A DNA stretch of 15,850 nt from a bacterium (GTDB taxonomy: Bacteria; Chloroflexota; Dormibacteria; UBA8260; Bog-877). The stretch is from NCBI GenBank assembly GCA_021802115.1, contig JAKABA010000081.1, positions 1 to 15,850 on the forward strand. The letters run 5' to 3'. Position numbers and translations under genes: made by a program. Below are positions 1-7,210 of this stretch, in pieces (the stretch's first letter is position 1; every line of letters starts with the position of its first letter). The notes beneath the pieces are model-generated. The model was given only the letters and a program-made list of their open reading frames with translations. It did no database searches and had not been told where the DNA came from.

Positions 1-80
1 GGGATACGGCCCTTGCGAAAGCGCTCCCACGCCGCCCGATACCCGATGCCCTGCTGCCGGGCGTACGTCGACAACTTCAT
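1..80 (-). CDS. IS607-family serine recombinase (TnpA), N-terminal fragment cut by the window edge
   Basis: Reading leftwards from an ATG at 78-80, 26 codons are visible and begin MKLSTYARQQGIGYRAAWER, followed by a FRKGRI segment. This matches the MerR-like helix-turn-helix that opens IS607-type transposases (typically MKLSxYAxxxGIxYRTAW..). In that family the DNA-binding domain comes first and the serine-recombinase catalytic domain follows; the catalytic part lies outside the window. IS607 elements insert without terminal inverted repeats, so no end can be drawn from symmetry. No TnpB/IscB-like accessory gene is visible. Alternatives are a MerR-type regulator or an excisionase of similar fold, but the KLSxYA..GI.YR..W pattern is quite specific. 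Intactness cannot be judged from this window. Confidence 0.75.
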   Translation of the reverse strand, partial: MKLSTYARQQGIGYRAAWERFRKGRI

Positions 81-325
81 TTTCACATGATATCATAGAT
101 GGCACGTCTATTCCAGTCACTAGCTTGCTCTATGAATTCGGCGACTTGTGACCAACACCAGCCTCTGAGCTGCGGGCGCGTGCTCACCCTTGCCGCAACA
201 CGCGTCTTGATCCGAGCGAGTCCGGAGCCCCATGCGGGCCCGCTCGCGGCCAGTCAGGGCAGCTCCTGAGTGCACGGGCCAGCCGCCAGGGCGCGGGCGA
301 GCCCAGTCGTGGTAGAGAATCTCCC
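81..325. other. Intergenic region, no gene seen
   Basis: This is the divergent gap between the IS607 recombinase (-) and the oxidoreductase (+). It contains the candidate promoter above. I see no RNA gene and no convincing small ORF. The stretch before the ATG at 326 (GGTAGAGAATCTCCC) has no clear Shine-Dalgarno sequence. Confidence 0.5.
92..97 (-). promoter_or_regulatory. Candidate -10 box (TATGAT) for the IS607 recombinase
   Basis: On the minus strand TATGAT matches TATAAT at 5 of 6 positions and lies 11 nt before the ATG at 80. Seventeen nt further upstream (115-120) is GTGACT, a 4/6 match to TTGACA. The box partly overlaps a perfect 10-bp palindrome ATGATATCAT (87-96), which could be an operator. 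Position and consensus match are the only support. Confidence 0.35.
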
Positions 326-1195
326 ATGAAGATTGGCGTCGTCTTTCCCCAGACCGAGATCGGAGCCGACTCCGCGGCGGTTCGCGCCTATGCCATCGGA
401 GCGCAGAACTTTGGCTTCGCCCACCTGCTGGCATACGACCATGTGCTCGGTGCCGACCCAGGGGTCCACCGGGGCTGGAACGGTCCCTACGACGTCCACA
501 CCACCTTCCACGAGCCGATGGTGCTTTTCGGCTATCTGGCGGCGGTCACCTCGATGGAGCTGGTCACGGGCATCGTCATACTTCCCCAGCGCCAGACGGC
601 CCTGGTGGCGAAACAGGCGGCGGAGGTGGACATACTGACCCACGGCAACTTCCGGCTCGGAGTTGGGCTGGGGTGGAACTCGGTTGAGTACGAAGCTCTG
701 GGCAAGCAGTTCTCCAACCGGGGGGTCCGCATGACCGAGCAGGTGATGCTGCTCCGCCGGCTCTGGACGGAGACCACAGTGACCCATGCGGGCGAGTACG
801 AGCAAGTCACGGGGGCCGGGCTGGCCCCAGCGCCAGTCCAGCGGCCCATACCGGTGTGGTTCGGGGCCAGCTCTGAGCGAGCCCTGCGCCGGGCCGGCCA
901 GCTGGCTGACGGATGGTTTCCCCAGGCACCACCCGGACCCAAGCTGGACTGGGCGCGCTCCATCGTCGAGCGCTCCGCCCTTGAGAACGGTCGGGATCCA
1001 GCCACGCTCGGGATGGAGGGGCGGGTCAGCTGGAAGCCCGGCCAGACCCAGCAGCTGGTGAGCCAGGTTAATCAGTGGCGAGAGGTCGGAGCCACCCATG
1101 TCTCGGTCAACACCATGGGCGCGGGCCTTGGGTCCGTCGAGGCTCATCTGGAATCGCTCCAGGAGGTGGCGGAGGCTCTCGGGCTGAACTTCTGA
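326..1195 (+). CDS. LLM-class F420-dependent oxidoreductase (Rv2161c-like family)
   Basis: The 289-aa product starts MKIGVVFPQTEIGADSAAV and continues with the HLLAYDHVLGADPG segment characteristic of the luciferase-like monooxygenase superfamily, in particular the probable F420-dependent Rv2161c-type group. Further family landmarks are FGYLAAVTSMELVTGIVILP, QTALVAKQAAEVDILTHGNF, a GVGLGWNSVEYEALG glycine-rich stretch and VQRPIPVWFGASSERALRR. The fold is a TIM barrel that binds reduced F420 (or FMN) and transfers hydride. The organic substrate cannot be read from sequence. Length is normal for the family and no key region is missing. The ATG at 326 is the only start consistent with the conserved N-terminal beta strand. 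The gene stands alone on its strand, so context gives no pathway. It is convergent with the downstream peptidase. Confidence 0.9.
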   Translation: MKIGVVFPQTEIGADSAAVRAYAIGAQNFGFAHLLAYDHVLGADPGVHRGWNGPYDVHTTFHEPMVLFGYLAAVTSMELVTGIVILPQRQTALVAKQAAEVDILTHGNFRLGVGLGWNSVEYEALGKQFSNRGVRMTEQVMLLRRLWTETTVTHAGEYEQVTGAGLAPAPVQRPIPVWFGASSERALRRAGQLADGWFPQAPPGPKLDWARSIVERSALENGRDPATLGMEGRVSWKPGQTQQLVSQVNQWREVGATHVSVNTMGAGLGSVEAHLESLQEVAEALGLNF

Positions 1196-1550
1196 CCGCG
1201 GCGACGCGCCCCGCCTCAGTCATCACTCGAACGGCGGCATCGTGAGTGCCGCGGCCCCGATGGCTGGGGCGGGTCTGAAGCTGCGACAGCGTAGGTGAGC
1301 GGGGGCAATTCCGTCGGCCTCCGGGTACCTGCTGCGCTGTCGGTCCCCACCGGGTCGGGAATCCGGCGCCGCCGGCCGGACCGCTTCTGGAACTGGCCAG
1401 ACTCTGTTACGGTGGCGGCCGAACCCGTGACTGAAGCGTCTTGGGCACGAGCAGCCCAGCCGCCGGTCCCGACTCCTGCGGAGGCTGAAGGGGTCAGCCT
1501 GGGCTCGCCGCGGCGGCATCCCCAGGGCCACTCGAGGCTGCGCCCGGCGA
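1196..1550. other. Intergenic region, no gene recognised
   Basis: This 355-bp gap separates the oxidoreductase stop from the end of the convergent S9 peptidase. Open frames exist on both strands but have biased, Pro/Arg/Ser-rich composition and match nothing I know. There is no tRNA-like T-arm and no repeat of note apart from the hairpin at 1551-1564. Confidence 0.4.
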
Positions 1551-1564
1551 GGGGCGGATGCCCC
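1551..1564 (-). terminator. Short GC hairpin just after the S9 peptidase stop
   Basis: A perfect 5-bp stem (GGGGC / GCCCC) with a 4-nt loop begins 1 nt past the peptidase stop codon. No U-tract follows, so it is at best a weak or factor-assisted terminator, or a 3'-end stabilising stem. Confidence 0.3.
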
Positions 1565-1565
1565 G

Positions 1566-3590
1566 TTAGAGCAGGTCCGGCCGCCTCCAGTCGGAGCCGC
1601 GAACGTGGTGATCCAGAAACGCATTGACGGTCTCGTACCAGATCTTCTGGTTGCCCGGCGTGAGCACCCAATGACCCTCGTCTGGGAAGTAGAGCAGCTT
1701 GGCGTCCACCTGGTGGCGAACCAGGTCGTACCAGAGGGCCAGGCCCTCGCCGATCGGTACCCGATAGTCCTTGTCGCCGTGGATCACCAGCATCGGGGTA
1801 CGGATCTCCCCGGCGTGAAGGTGCGGGCTGTTCAGTTCATAGCGCTCTGGGTTGTCATCTGGATGGCCCCACTCCATCTCCCATGTTCCCGGGTGGTCGG
1901 TGGTAGCCACAAAGCGATCCAGGGTCCATAGACTGGCGTGGCTGACGATGGCCTTGAACCGATCGGTGTGGCCGGCTATCCAGTTGGCCATGTAGCCGCC
2001 GTATGAGCCACCCATGGCGGCGGTGCGGGTGGCATCGATGTCATCCCGCTGCTCGGCCGCGTCGGTGATCGCCATCAGGTCGCCGAAAGGCACCGGCCCC
2101 CACTGGCCCCAGGCACGTTGCATGAACTCCTCGCCATAGCCGCGTGACAGACCCGGGTCCGGGAGCAGCACAGCCCAGCCCCGCGCCACCATCAGCCACG
2201 GGTTCCAGCGCCAGCTCCACGAGTTCCAGCTCATCAGTGGACCGCCATGCACCCAAAGCAGCAGAGGCGCCGGCGCGGTGTCGGCCGGCAGGGCCAGCCA
2301 ACCGCGGATCCTGGCCCCGTCCGCAGCCCGGGCCTCCACCTCCTCGATCCGCCCCGGCAGGGGGCCCACGACGCCAGGGGCCTCCAGGGTGACGGGGTCC
2401 TGGTCGGTGCCGGCCGCCTCAATCCGCACCGGTCTTGGCGGCGAGTCGATGTGGTCCCGCAGGGCGTAGATGTAACGCCCGTCGGGGGACGGGCACAGGT
2501 GGCTGTAGGCGCCACTGCGAGTCAGGCGCGTCACCTTCCCGGTCGCGACCTCGACCCGCCACGCTGGGCAGTGGCCCGCCTCGTCGGCCACGAAGTACAC
2601 CGCCGACGAGTCGGGTGCGGCGACCGGCGACATCGGCCACAGGGGGAAGCCGGGCAGCAGGTCGCGTCGCTCCCCACTGGCCAGCTCAACTAGGGCCAGG
2701 GTCACCGCGGGCGCCTGGCTGCGGGACTCCGCGCGGCTGTCGATGAAGGCCACCCATCGACCATCCGGGGCGACGGCGGGACTGGTGTAGTCGTGCTGGT
2801 CCTCGGCCCGCTCGTCTCCGGCCGCGACCACCACGCGGTTCCCGGAGCCTACCTCGATGGCGACCACTCGGGACGACTCCCGGCCCCCAGGGTGGCTGAC
2901 ATGCCAGGCTGCGAAGACGGTAGCCCCATTGGCCGAGATCACGGCCTCGGCGTCCTCCAGCGCACCTCCGGCATCTGGAGTCAGGTCCCGCAACTGCCAC
3001 CCGGTGGCGTCGCCAACCTGCTCGACGGCGAACAGGCGGGCCTTTCCTGGGCCGAGATCGTGGTCCCAGTGCCGGACCGGCAGCGTCTCGTGCAGGATGG
3101 CGCTGACCCCAGCGTCCCGGCGGGCGGTCCTCCGTTGGCTGTCTCCGTCAGCTGGTCCGGTCAGGTTTGGGCAGATCACCACCAAAGTCCCGGTGGCCTG
3201 GGCGACCAGGGCCAACCCGATGCCACCGGGGCGGCTCAGCACCAGTTCGGCCTCACCGCCGCGCATGGGGAGGCTCCACAACCCCGAGTCGTCGGCGTCG
3301 CTCTTCTCGGAGTGCTCCGCGCCAGGGTCGGCGCGCTTCGACACGAACAGCAGGTCGCCATTGGGCATGAAAGCAGGGGCGGTCTCCACGGGTGCGAACC
3401 GAGTGAGTTGGCGGGCTGGGCCGCCGGCGGGATCGATCTCCCAGAGCGCGCTGATCCGGCGCTTGCGGTCGGGTGACAGGGTCTGCACGGGAGCGACCAG
3501 GCGGGATCCATCCGGGGATAGCACCAGGCCCGTCAAGCGCGGAAGCGAGAGGAAATCGTCCATCGACTCGAAGTAGGTGGCTGGTTTCAT
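1566..3590 (-). CDS. S9-family serine peptidase (prolyl oligopeptidase / acylaminoacyl-peptidase type)
   Basis: The product is about 674 aa. The first ~400 residues carry repeated LSPDG/APDG/PSPDGR blades of a beta-propeller. The C-terminal alpha/beta-hydrolase has an oxyanion-hole HGGP (residues 448-451), the nucleophile motif GGSYGGYMANW (Ser529), the acid in HGDKDYRVP (Asp608) and the base in DEGHW (His640), a complete S9C-like triad. It should cleave short peptides, or N-acyl amino acids from peptides, in the cytosol; no signal peptide is visible. I place the start at the ATG at 3588-3590 (MKPATYFESMDDFLSLPR), because the open frame extends upstream to 4082 only as low-complexity Arg/Pro/Gly sequence that also overlaps an opposite-strand recombinase relic. 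A TAGCAT box sits 8 nt upstream, with no clear Shine-Dalgarno. Monocistronic; substrate unknown. Confidence 0.92.
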   Translation of the reverse strand: MKPATYFESMDDFLSLPRLTGLVLSPDGSRLVAPVQTLSPDRKRRISALWEIDPAGGPARQLTRFAPVETAPAFMPNGDLLFVSKRADPGAEHSEKSDADDSGLWSLPMRGGEAELVLSRPGGIGLALVAQATGTLVVICPNLTGPADGDSQRRTARRDAGVSAILHETLPVRHWDHDLGPGKARLFAVEQVGDATGWQLRDLTPDAGGALEDAEAVISANGATVFAAWHVSHPGGRESSRVVAIEVGSGNRVVVAAGDERAEDQHDYTSPAVAPDGRWVAFIDSRAESRSQAPAVTLALVELASGERRDLLPGFPLWPMSPVAAPDSSAVYFVADEAGHCPAWRVEVATGKVTRLTRSGAYSHLCPSPDGRYIYALRDHIDSPPRPVRIEAAGTDQDPVTLEAPGVVGPLPGRIEEVEARAADGARIRGWLALPADTAPAPLLLWVHGGPLMSWNSWSWRWNPWLMVARGWAVLLPDPGLSRGYGEEFMQRAWGQWGPVPFGDLMAITDAAEQRDDIDATRTAAMGGSYGGYMANWIAGHTDRFKAIVSHASLWTLDRFVATTDHPGTWEMEWGHPDDNPERYELNSPHLHAGEIRTPMLVIHGDKDYRVPIGEGLALWYDLVRHQVDAKLLYFPDEGHWVLTPGNQKIWYETVNAFLDHHVRGSDWRRPDLL

Positions 3591-3598
3591 CCCCCCGG

Positions 3599-3604
3599 AT
3601 GCTA
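3599..3604 (-). promoter_or_regulatory. Candidate -10 box (TAGCAT) of the S9 peptidase
   Basis: On the minus strand TAGCAT matches 4 of 6 consensus positions and ends 8 nt before the ATG. Transcription would begin at or within a couple of bases of the start codon. No recognisable -35. Confidence 0.3.
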
Positions 3605-3715
3605 CTAGAAGACCCGGCCAGCGTCCGACTGCCGCCAGCGCTGGGGGCTGGCGACTGCGAACAGAGTCGCCGGCCGTGCCTCCGAATGCGCACCTTCCGA
3701 CGTGACCAGGTTCGA

Positions 3716-3934
3716 TCCCGAGGGTCTGGCCGCGGCTGGAGTGACCATCTGGGCTGGCACGATCTCCGGGCCATCCACGGTGGGCCGCTGGTTCAGGCGG
3801 CGGTTGGACTGAAGGTTGCCCCCGAACGGCTCGGGCACTCCCGCGTCGCCGTGAGTTCGGATTTCTGCTCCGGCGTGGTGGATGCCCTCCGGCGCGAGAT
3901 AGCCGACGCAGTGGGCCAGGTCCTGGGCGGATGA
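3716..3934 (+). pseudogene. Decayed tyrosine recombinase (phage-type integrase), C-terminal remnant
   Basis: From 3755 the plus strand reads WHDLRAIHGGPLVQAAVG, then LKVAPERLGHSRVAVSSDF, CSGVVDALRREIADAVGQV and LGG, ending in TGA at 3932-3934. This aligns with the integrase C-terminus HDLRHTHATLLLxAGV..KVVxERLGHxSVAxTLDxYSHV. The box-II Arg (HDLR) and the LGH histidine are kept, but the nucleophile tyrosine (family DxYSHV) is Cys (DFCSGV), and the HDLRH second His is lost. Upstream, FDPEGLAAAGVTI reads in a different frame from 3713 to about 3751, suggesting a frameshift. No N-terminal or core-binding domain is recognisable. It is therefore an inactive relic of an integrated element. It lies wholly within the misleading upstream extension of the peptidase frame. 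Confidence 0.6.
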
Positions 3935-3949
3935 TCCCACCGCTCAAGG

Positions 3950-3979
3950 CGCCGTGGCCAGACTCTGATGGCCACGGCG
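3950..3979. repeat. Strong inverted repeat (11-bp stem, 8-nt loop) after the integrase relic
   Basis: GCCGTGGCCA (3951-3960) pairs perfectly with TGGCCACGGC (3969-3978), extended by a C-G pair at 3950/3979. It starts 15 bp after the relic's stop codon. There is no T-run on either side, so a standard intrinsic terminator is unlikely. It could be a recombination half-site pair, a REP-like unit or a factor-dependent terminator. Confidence 0.55.
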
Positions 3980-4210
3980 TGCTCTCAGGTCGGGTCCCAT
4001 CGGGCTGCGGACCCGAATTTCTAAGCTGCGCTTCGGAGGTCTTAGTCCAGCCTGGGGCACCACGAAGTTGCCGTCCCACCACGCGAGCGGCCGGTTACGG
4101 TCGGCCCCGTCCGCCAAGACGGCGCCCCGACGAAGTCCGCGCTCGATACCTGGCTGATCCGCCCACATCGTCTCTCCGAAGCAACGCAGGACTGTTGACC
4201 GAGCCGGAGC
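3980..4210. other. Gap between integrase relic and VapC, no gene recognised
   Basis: Open frames on both strands are short and of biased composition. I recognise no domain, RNA or repeat here. Given the neighbouring relic, it is probably decayed mobile-element DNA (inference). Confidence 0.35.
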
Positions 4211-4657
4211 TCACGGTGGCGGTGTCACCAGATCGACAGAGGGAAAGTACGTCCGGTATTGGGCGCTGTCCCTTGTCAGCAATCGGTAGCCGCACACCGC
4301 CGCATGAGCGCCGATATAGAAGTCCGGGAGTGGAGAACGTCGCTGCCCGCCGCGTTGGCGATAAGCGAGGAGGGCCCTGCCGACGATGAATCCCGCTTGG
4401 TAGGGCAGCGGTTCGCGCGCGAAGTCACTCGCGGGAACAGCGTCATCCAGATCTTCAATCCGGTCGAACCCGGTCGAGATCTCCGCATAGATGATCGGGT
4501 TGATCGCCAACTTCCCTACTTCCCTGGCCCTGGCCACGGCCTGCTCCGACCAAGCACGCCATGTGGGGTCGTTGGTCAGAATGTCGAGCAAAACACTCGA
4601 GTCGACCAAGGCGATGGGACTCTCGACCGCAGCCGTCGCGGCGTGCGGTTCACTCAC
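4211..4657 (-). CDS. vapC: PIN-domain ribonuclease toxin, VapC type
   Basis: The 148-aa protein has the PIN-domain acidic set: Asp19 in IALVDSSVLLDILT, Glu59 in NPIIYAEIS, Asp112 in LPDFYIGAHAAVCGY and Asp130 in LLTRDSAQY. These coordinate Mg2+/Mn2+ for RNA cleavage; VapC toxins usually target tRNA or rRNA. The YIGAHAAV..LLTRD..YRTYFP C-terminal pattern is typical of the group. The start is GTG at 4655-4657 and overlaps the antitoxin stop by 8 nt, so translation is probably coupled to the antitoxin. Length is normal to slightly long (usual 125-145). All catalytic residues are present, so it is probably active and neutralised by the upstream AbrB-type partner. The specific RNA target cannot be inferred. 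Confidence 0.92.
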   Translation of the reverse strand: MSEPHAATAAVESPIALVDSSVLLDILTNDPTWRAWSEQAVARAREVGKLAINPIIYAEISTGFDRIEDLDDAVPASDFAREPLPYQAGFIVGRALLAYRQRGGQRRSPLPDFYIGAHAAVCGYRLLTRDSAQYRTYFPSVDLVTPPP

Positions 4658-4877
4658 CCCGCAGAAGCTGGAGCAGTTGGTCCGTACTCATGGTCGTGGT
4701 GGCCCGGCCACGCATCCTGTTCACGAGTCGCTGTCCACGGGTGTGGCTGGAATCGACCGGGACGATGCGCAGGGCGGGGCCGTCCTCGATGACGTTCACC
4801 TCGTCGCCCTCACGCAGACCGTGCTTCTCTCTCAACGGAGCCGGAATCGTCACTTGTCCTTTGCTGTTGAGTCGCAT
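4650..4877 (-). CDS. vapB: AbrB/SpoVT-fold antitoxin, VapB type
   Basis: This 75-aa protein begins MRLNSKGQVTIPAPLREKHG and continues LREGDEVNVIEDGPALRIVP, the swapped-hairpin AbrB DNA-binding domain (residues 1-42). The tail that follows would wrap the PIN toxin. It should bind its own promoter and neutralise the VapC encoded immediately downstream, overlapping it by 8 nt. The ATG at 4875-4877 is preceded by AGGAGGA at a good distance, the clearest Shine-Dalgarno in the window, so the longer frame up to 5141 is rejected. A strong SD on the antitoxin and none on the toxin fits the excess of antitoxin needed in such modules. Confidence 0.92.
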   Translation of the reverse strand: MRLNSKGQVTIPAPLREKHGLREGDEVNVIEDGPALRIVPVDSSHTRGQRLVNRMRGRATTTMSTDQLLQLLRGE

Positions 4878-4880
4878 CGT

Positions 4881-4887
4881 TCCTCCT
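4881..4887 (-). promoter_or_regulatory. Strong Shine-Dalgarno of the VapB antitoxin
   Basis: AGGAGGA lies 3 nt from the ATG on the minus strand. It fixes the antitoxin start and stands out because several other starts in this window lack any SD. Confidence 0.75.
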
Positions 4888-4889
4888 GA

Positions 4890-5426
4890 CACGTAATACC
4901 AAGCGCACCGGATACCAGGTGTCGTAACCATGTCGGCGGCGTGGGCCGGAGAACTGATACCTCCGCCAGCCGTGCGTCCGCAGGGCGGCCGAGAGGGACT
5001 ACTGTCTCCAGGCGCCCGCCTGGGACCCCAAGTTGTCGGCAGCAGCTCCTGGCTCTCCTCCATGGAGCAGTCGACCGCATCGATCTCGTCCACGGTTTCC
5101 TTGGCCCAGATGGCCCGGCCCGGGTCCGTGCTGCAATACAAAGGCTCTGGCGCTGTCGAACAGGCTGAAGAGGTCGGCGGCGGTTGTAACCCGGAAGGCC
5201 ACAGTGTTGAGGCTGACCTTCAGCCGCGCCGAGACTGCCCGTCCGTCCGATCTTCCAGTTCAGCAGACGACGTGAACAGCCGCCGACATCCTGAGCTTGG
5301 CGATCGCACAGAGCCGTCCGATGGCCGCCTCCTGGGCGGCAGGTCGTCGCCAGGTCGCAAAGCGTTGGTTCGGCCACCTCGTCCACGATCCAGGGCCAGT
5401 TGGCCGGGGCAGCCGCGCTTCCCCTG
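4890..5426 (-). other. Gene-poor stretch with coherent coding fragments in shifting frames
   Basis: No intact gene. On the minus strand around 5150-5240 one frame reads VSARLKVSLNTVAFRVTTAA then DLFSLFDSARAF. From about 5150 down to 5030 a second frame reads YCSTDPGRAIWAKETVDEID then AVDCSMEESQELL. Joined by a frameshift near 5145-5150 these resemble one protein, possibly with a helix-turn-helix-like segment, but I cannot name a family. The longer frames on either strand here look like shadows. Most likely a decayed gene. Confidence 0.3.
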
Positions 5427-5913
5427 CTACCGACCTCGGACCTCAGCAAGCCGCCGGTCCAATTCCTTCAGGACGCGGCTGATCGTCTCCGCCGCCACTC
5501 ACGACATCAGCGACGTGGAAGAGGGCGTGCGCCAAGTAGCTGGAGTCGGTGAAGTTGGCCCCTCCCTCGAGGTCGAGGGGCGCCAGCCAGAGGCGGTCCG
5601 GGGATGGTCTACGGATGAGGAAGGTTAGCGCCTGACCCAGGAAGACCCACTTGCCCTCACCGGCGATGGCGCCCACCCGCGGGTGCGGGTACGATTCCAG
5701 CCCGACTCGCGGACTGCCGCGTCGGGACCTCTCCTGGGACATCCGAGATGCTCGGCGCCCCCAATCGTCGTGTGCACCGAGCTGCTCCCGACTGACGGCG
5801 GCGCAGCCTATTGCAACAAGGCCTAGTCGGGGCCACACGACCGGTTGGCTGAGCTGGCGCGTTCGTCTGGGGCCCAGCGATTCCTCGAGCAGTCCAATCC
5901 GACCAATCGGCAC
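5427..5913 (-). pseudogene. Frameshifted remnant of an unidentified protein
   Basis: One minus-strand frame reads GKWVFLGQALTFLIRRPSP, then DRLWLAPLDLEGG and ANFTDSSYLAHALFHVADVV (about 5500-5680). Near 5490-5500 sense passes to another frame, AAETISRVLKELDRRLAEVR, ending GR-TAG at 5427-5429. The two halves join into a plausible helical C-terminus only if a frameshift is assumed. Upstream of about 5690 the open frame has junk-like composition. I do not recognise the family. It is called a pseudogene because of the split frames, low-quality N-terminal part and decayed surroundings. Confidence 0.35.
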
Positions 5914-5948
5914 AAGCTGCGGTCGCCGCTTTTAGCCATCCCAGTGAC

Positions 5949-6707
5949 CTATTGTTCGCCACCATTGCTGTGGATAAGTTGGCCATTGACCCAGGCTCCG
6001 GCCGGTGAGCAAAGGAAGGCGACGAGGTTTGCACAGTCATCTGGCTGACCTAACCGGCCGAGCGGGGTGGCATCCATGATGCGCGACCTGAGCGCGGGTG
6101 TCATCCAGCCAGTGTCGGTAGCGCCGGGGTTGACGACGTTCGAGGTGATTCCGAGGTGCGCCAGCTCTTTGGCCGCGGCCAGAACTATGCGGTCTAGGGC
6201 CGCTTTGCTCGCCCCATAGGGAAGGTTTCCCACCGTGTCGTCACTGGTCAATCCGACGATGCGACCGCGACCGGCTGCCACAGGTCCACGCAGCGCGAAC
6301 TCCCGGATCAATAGCCAGGTTGCCCGTGCGTTAACGGCGAAGTGAAGGTCGAACGAGTCGATCGTCGTATTCATGATGTTGGAGTCGACGGACTCGCAGT
6401 GAGCCATAATCAATGCACTCACAGGGCCGAGTCGGTCCTCGACGAAGTCGAAGACCTTCTTCGAGGTGGCGGGCTCCGACAGATCGGCCTCGAGAGAGAC
6501 TGAACGAGCTCCGGCGCGCTGGAGGTCCCGCTGCAACTCCGCGACCTCGTCGGGGTCGGTCCCCCAGGGCATCCGTCTGTCGTAGCTTGTCCAGTGGGTT
6601 GTGGCCACGTCCCACCCGTCGCCGGCCAGGCGCCGGGCGATGGCTGCGCCGATGCCGATCCGGCGACTAGCTCCAGTCACGAGCGCGATTGGCCGGTGGG
6701 TATGCAC
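5949..6707 (-). CDS. Short-chain dehydrogenase/reductase (SDR) family oxidoreductase
   Basis: From a GTG at 6705-6707 the product is 252 aa, the usual SDR length. It has the Rossmann nucleotide loop TGASRRIGIG (residues 11-20), an acidic ADLSE after beta-4, Asn126 in AVNAR, the catalytic Ser155 in GLTSDD, and Tyr164/Lys168 in YGASK. The C-terminus NGQLIHSNGGEQ is the normal SDR end. The usual NNAG segment is replaced by MAHCES, a tolerated variant. It should reduce or oxidise a carbonyl/alcohol with NAD(P)(H), as in the FabG-like group; substrate unknown. The frame stays open to a GTG at 6863 with an AGAGG-like upstream sequence, but the extra 52 residues (Cys/Ser/Gly-rich) do not resemble an SDR N-terminus, so I prefer 6707. 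Flanked on both sides by decayed DNA. Confidence 0.88.
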   Translation of the reverse strand: MHTHRPIALVTGASRRIGIGAAIARRLAGDGWDVATTHWTSYDRRMPWGTDPDEVAELQRDLQRAGARSVSLEADLSEPATSKKVFDFVEDRLGPVSALIMAHCESVDSNIMNTTIDSFDLHFAVNARATWLLIREFALRGPVAAGRGRIVGLTSDDTVGNLPYGASKAALDRIVLAAAKELAHLGITSNVVNPGATDTGWMTPALRSRIMDATPLGRLGQPDDCANLVAFLCSPAGAWVNGQLIHSNGGEQ

Positions 6708-7210
6708 GGCACTGATCTTGGCAGGTCTGAGCCCTGTGAGTCCAAATTCAGCGTGCCCGCAGGAACGGCAGGCTCTGGCCGTGATCGGTGACGCCCGTCC
6801 ACTGCTCACCGCGCCGAATGCGGACCCAGCAGCACGGAACGCGATAAGGCTGGCGATCTTCACGAGGACCTCTCGCCTTGCCGACGGGCACAGATGCTGA
6901 GGTCCCGACGTCGGCGATCAGGTTGTCAGTCCCGACAGCGAGCCGGCAGCGCTTCAGGCGGGAGGGCGGCCGTGGTATCGCCTTCCGCTGTGCGGGACCA
7001 CTGCGAATCGGGGCCGTGGACTGGTGGAGAGGCTGAGGCAGAAATGGATGGCCAGGGTCGTTCGGGATCGTCCGGGCGTCGAGCCGGTCAAGGTACCAGG
7101 CGCGCACGAGTTCTATGCCGCTGCGCCCGTCGCCGTGGTGGCGCGGATCGCCAGAGCCGCGCTCCTGCGCTGAACCTCTCCCAGCAGCATGTCGTCTTGG
7201 CGCCGGCGCG
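6708..7210. other. Gap between SDR and Doc; possible coding relic on the plus strand
   Basis: No intact gene. On the plus strand the frame open from 6901 to TGA at 7171-7173 ends with LVERLRQKWMARVVRDRPGV, EPVKVPGAHEFYAAAPVAVV and ARIARAALLR. It reads like a natural protein end but has no credible start or recognisable family. The other long frames here have junk-like composition. Confidence 0.25.

Noticed and set aside
3591..4082. Upstream extension of the S9 peptidase open frame (164 extra residues)
   Set aside because: Low-complexity Arg/Pro/Gly sequence lying over an opposite-strand integrase relic. The family N-terminus begins at the ATG at 3590.
4930..5628. 232-aa plus-strand open frame
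   Set aside because: Ser/Arg/Pro/Gly-biased translation, and the opposite strand carries more protein-like fragments. Treated as shadow.
6708..6863. Longer GTG start for the SDR
   Set aside because: The 52 additional residues do not resemble any SDR N-terminus; family length fits the 6707 start. The AGAGG-like sequence upstream of 6863 keeps it as a minor alternative.
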